A DNA stretch of 64,000 nucleotides from an uncultured Pelagibacteraceae bacterium (GTDB lineage: Bacteria; Pseudomonadota; Alphaproteobacteria; Pelagibacterales; Pelagibacteraceae). Where the stretch lies: the NCBI GenBank assembly GCA_902628965.1, contig CACOPB010000005.1, positions 1 to 64,000 on the forward strand, in the 5' to 3' direction. The position numbers and the translations under genes are program-made. The notes under the pieces were generated by a model that saw nothing but the letters and a program-made list of their open reading frames with translations, was not told the DNA's origin and made no database searches. This document shows, piece after piece, positions 63,774-64,000 of this stretch (position 1 is its first letter; each line of letters starts with the position of its first letter).

Positions 63774-64000
63774 CTATTCTAACTCCTTTATTAGTCTCAA
63801 CCTTTAATACCTCAACGCCCTCTGCTCTTTCACGGGATATTTGTTTGATATAACTTTGTCTTTTCACACCAGATCTTTGTCTAAAAGTTAATACAATAGC
63901 CCCGATCATAGCAACTAGTAGTATCATGCCACTTATTTGAAATATGTGAATATAATCAGTGTACAAAATCTGACCTAAAGAATGAGTGTTACTTACACTC
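63766..64000 (-). CDS. nuoJ: NADH-quinone oxidoreductase subunit J, C-terminal part
   Basis: The reading frame stays open to the window edge, so the N-terminal half lies outside. The visible part reads [21 protein letters not shown], then [22 protein letters not shown] and a polar tail; the [31 protein letters not shown] block is the NuoJ signature. A TTG at 63964-63966 is an internal Leu codon rather than the start, because the conserved segment runs through it. Confidence 0.94.
   Translation of the reverse strand, partial: SVSNTHSLGQILYTDYIHIFQISGMILLVAMIGAIVLTFRQRSGVKRQSYIKQISRERAEGVEVLKVETNKGVRIDD

Noticed and set aside
63766..63966. nuoJ as a complete 66-aa gene starting at a TTG
   Set aside because: The NuoJ signature continues upstream through this codon to the window edge, so the gene is partial rather than short.
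1..64000. CRISPR arrays, IS elements, prophage genes, known riboswitches
   Set aside because: Read through all intergenic gaps; none shows spaced direct repeats, transposase or phage motifs, or a riboswitch core that I can recognise.

Overview
This window looks like a piece of chromosome from a SAR11 alphaproteobacterium (Candidatus Pelagibacter or a close relative). The evidence is the very low GC content, the tight gene packing (most neighbours overlap or sit within 10 bp, and no gap exceeds about 190 bp), the absence of any recognisable insertion sequence, prophage or CRISPR array, and a gene order that is the usual alphaproteobacterial core order with blocks removed. The organism is inferred from gene content and style only; no database search was possible.

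Layout. 1-4.95 kb: the 3' end of a znuA-like zinc-binding protein gene, a small membrane protein, a compact PiT-like transporter, a 61-aa membrane peptide, a DMT/EamA transporter, and the divergent manC/gmd pair for GDP-mannose and GDP-4-keto-6-deoxymannose. 4.95-10.05 kb: ilvD and valS, then tRNA-Cys and tRNA-Asn on the opposite strand, then an XRE regulator. 10.2-14.7 kb: the aapJQMP (yhdWXYZ/bzt-type) amino-acid ABC transporter with a terminator hairpin between the binding-protein gene and the permease genes. 14.8-20.9 kb: ntrY-ntrX-trkA-trkH-tRNA-Arg, a two-component system linked to Trk potassium uptake. 20.9-23.0 kb: ispDF-pgpA-pncC. 23.0-29.7 kb (minus): tpiA-secG-pyrG-kdsA-eno-ftsB-lipA-coq10 and a DUF2061 gene. 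29.7-37.1 kb (plus): a SurA_N/PpiD-like protein, trpEGDC, lexA and gltX. 37.1-48.7 kb (minus): rpsB-tsf-frr-uppS-cdsA-dxr-bamA-ompH-fabZ-lpxD-lpxA-lpxI-lpxB, running from translation to the outer membrane and lipid A. 48.8-64 kb (minus): nuoJ(partial)-K-L-M-N-birA-coaX-rnj-DUF1467-proS-lolC-lolD-dnaE.

The genes form a housekeeping core: amino-acid uptake and tryptophan/branched-chain synthesis, isoprenoid and undecaprenyl lipid supply (ispDF, dxr, uppS), lipid A and outer-membrane assembly (lpx genes, bamA, skp-like ompH, lol), respiration (nuo), translation and replication. I see no convincing new multi-gene system. The points worth a second look are regulatory or reductive: a lexA operator of four GAAC/GTTC-like tetramers phased at 11 bp; a possible pseudoknot in the rpsB leader that would cover the start region; an NtrX that has lost the sigma-54 contact loop and the Walker B glutamate; the aapJ/aapQ intercistronic terminator; inverted repeats ahead of aapJ; a short repeat-like motif just after tRNA-Asn; and several junctions where genes usual in alphaproteobacteria (dusB-ntrBC, pdhABC, moaC/moeA, gltA, pyrH, rseP) are missing.
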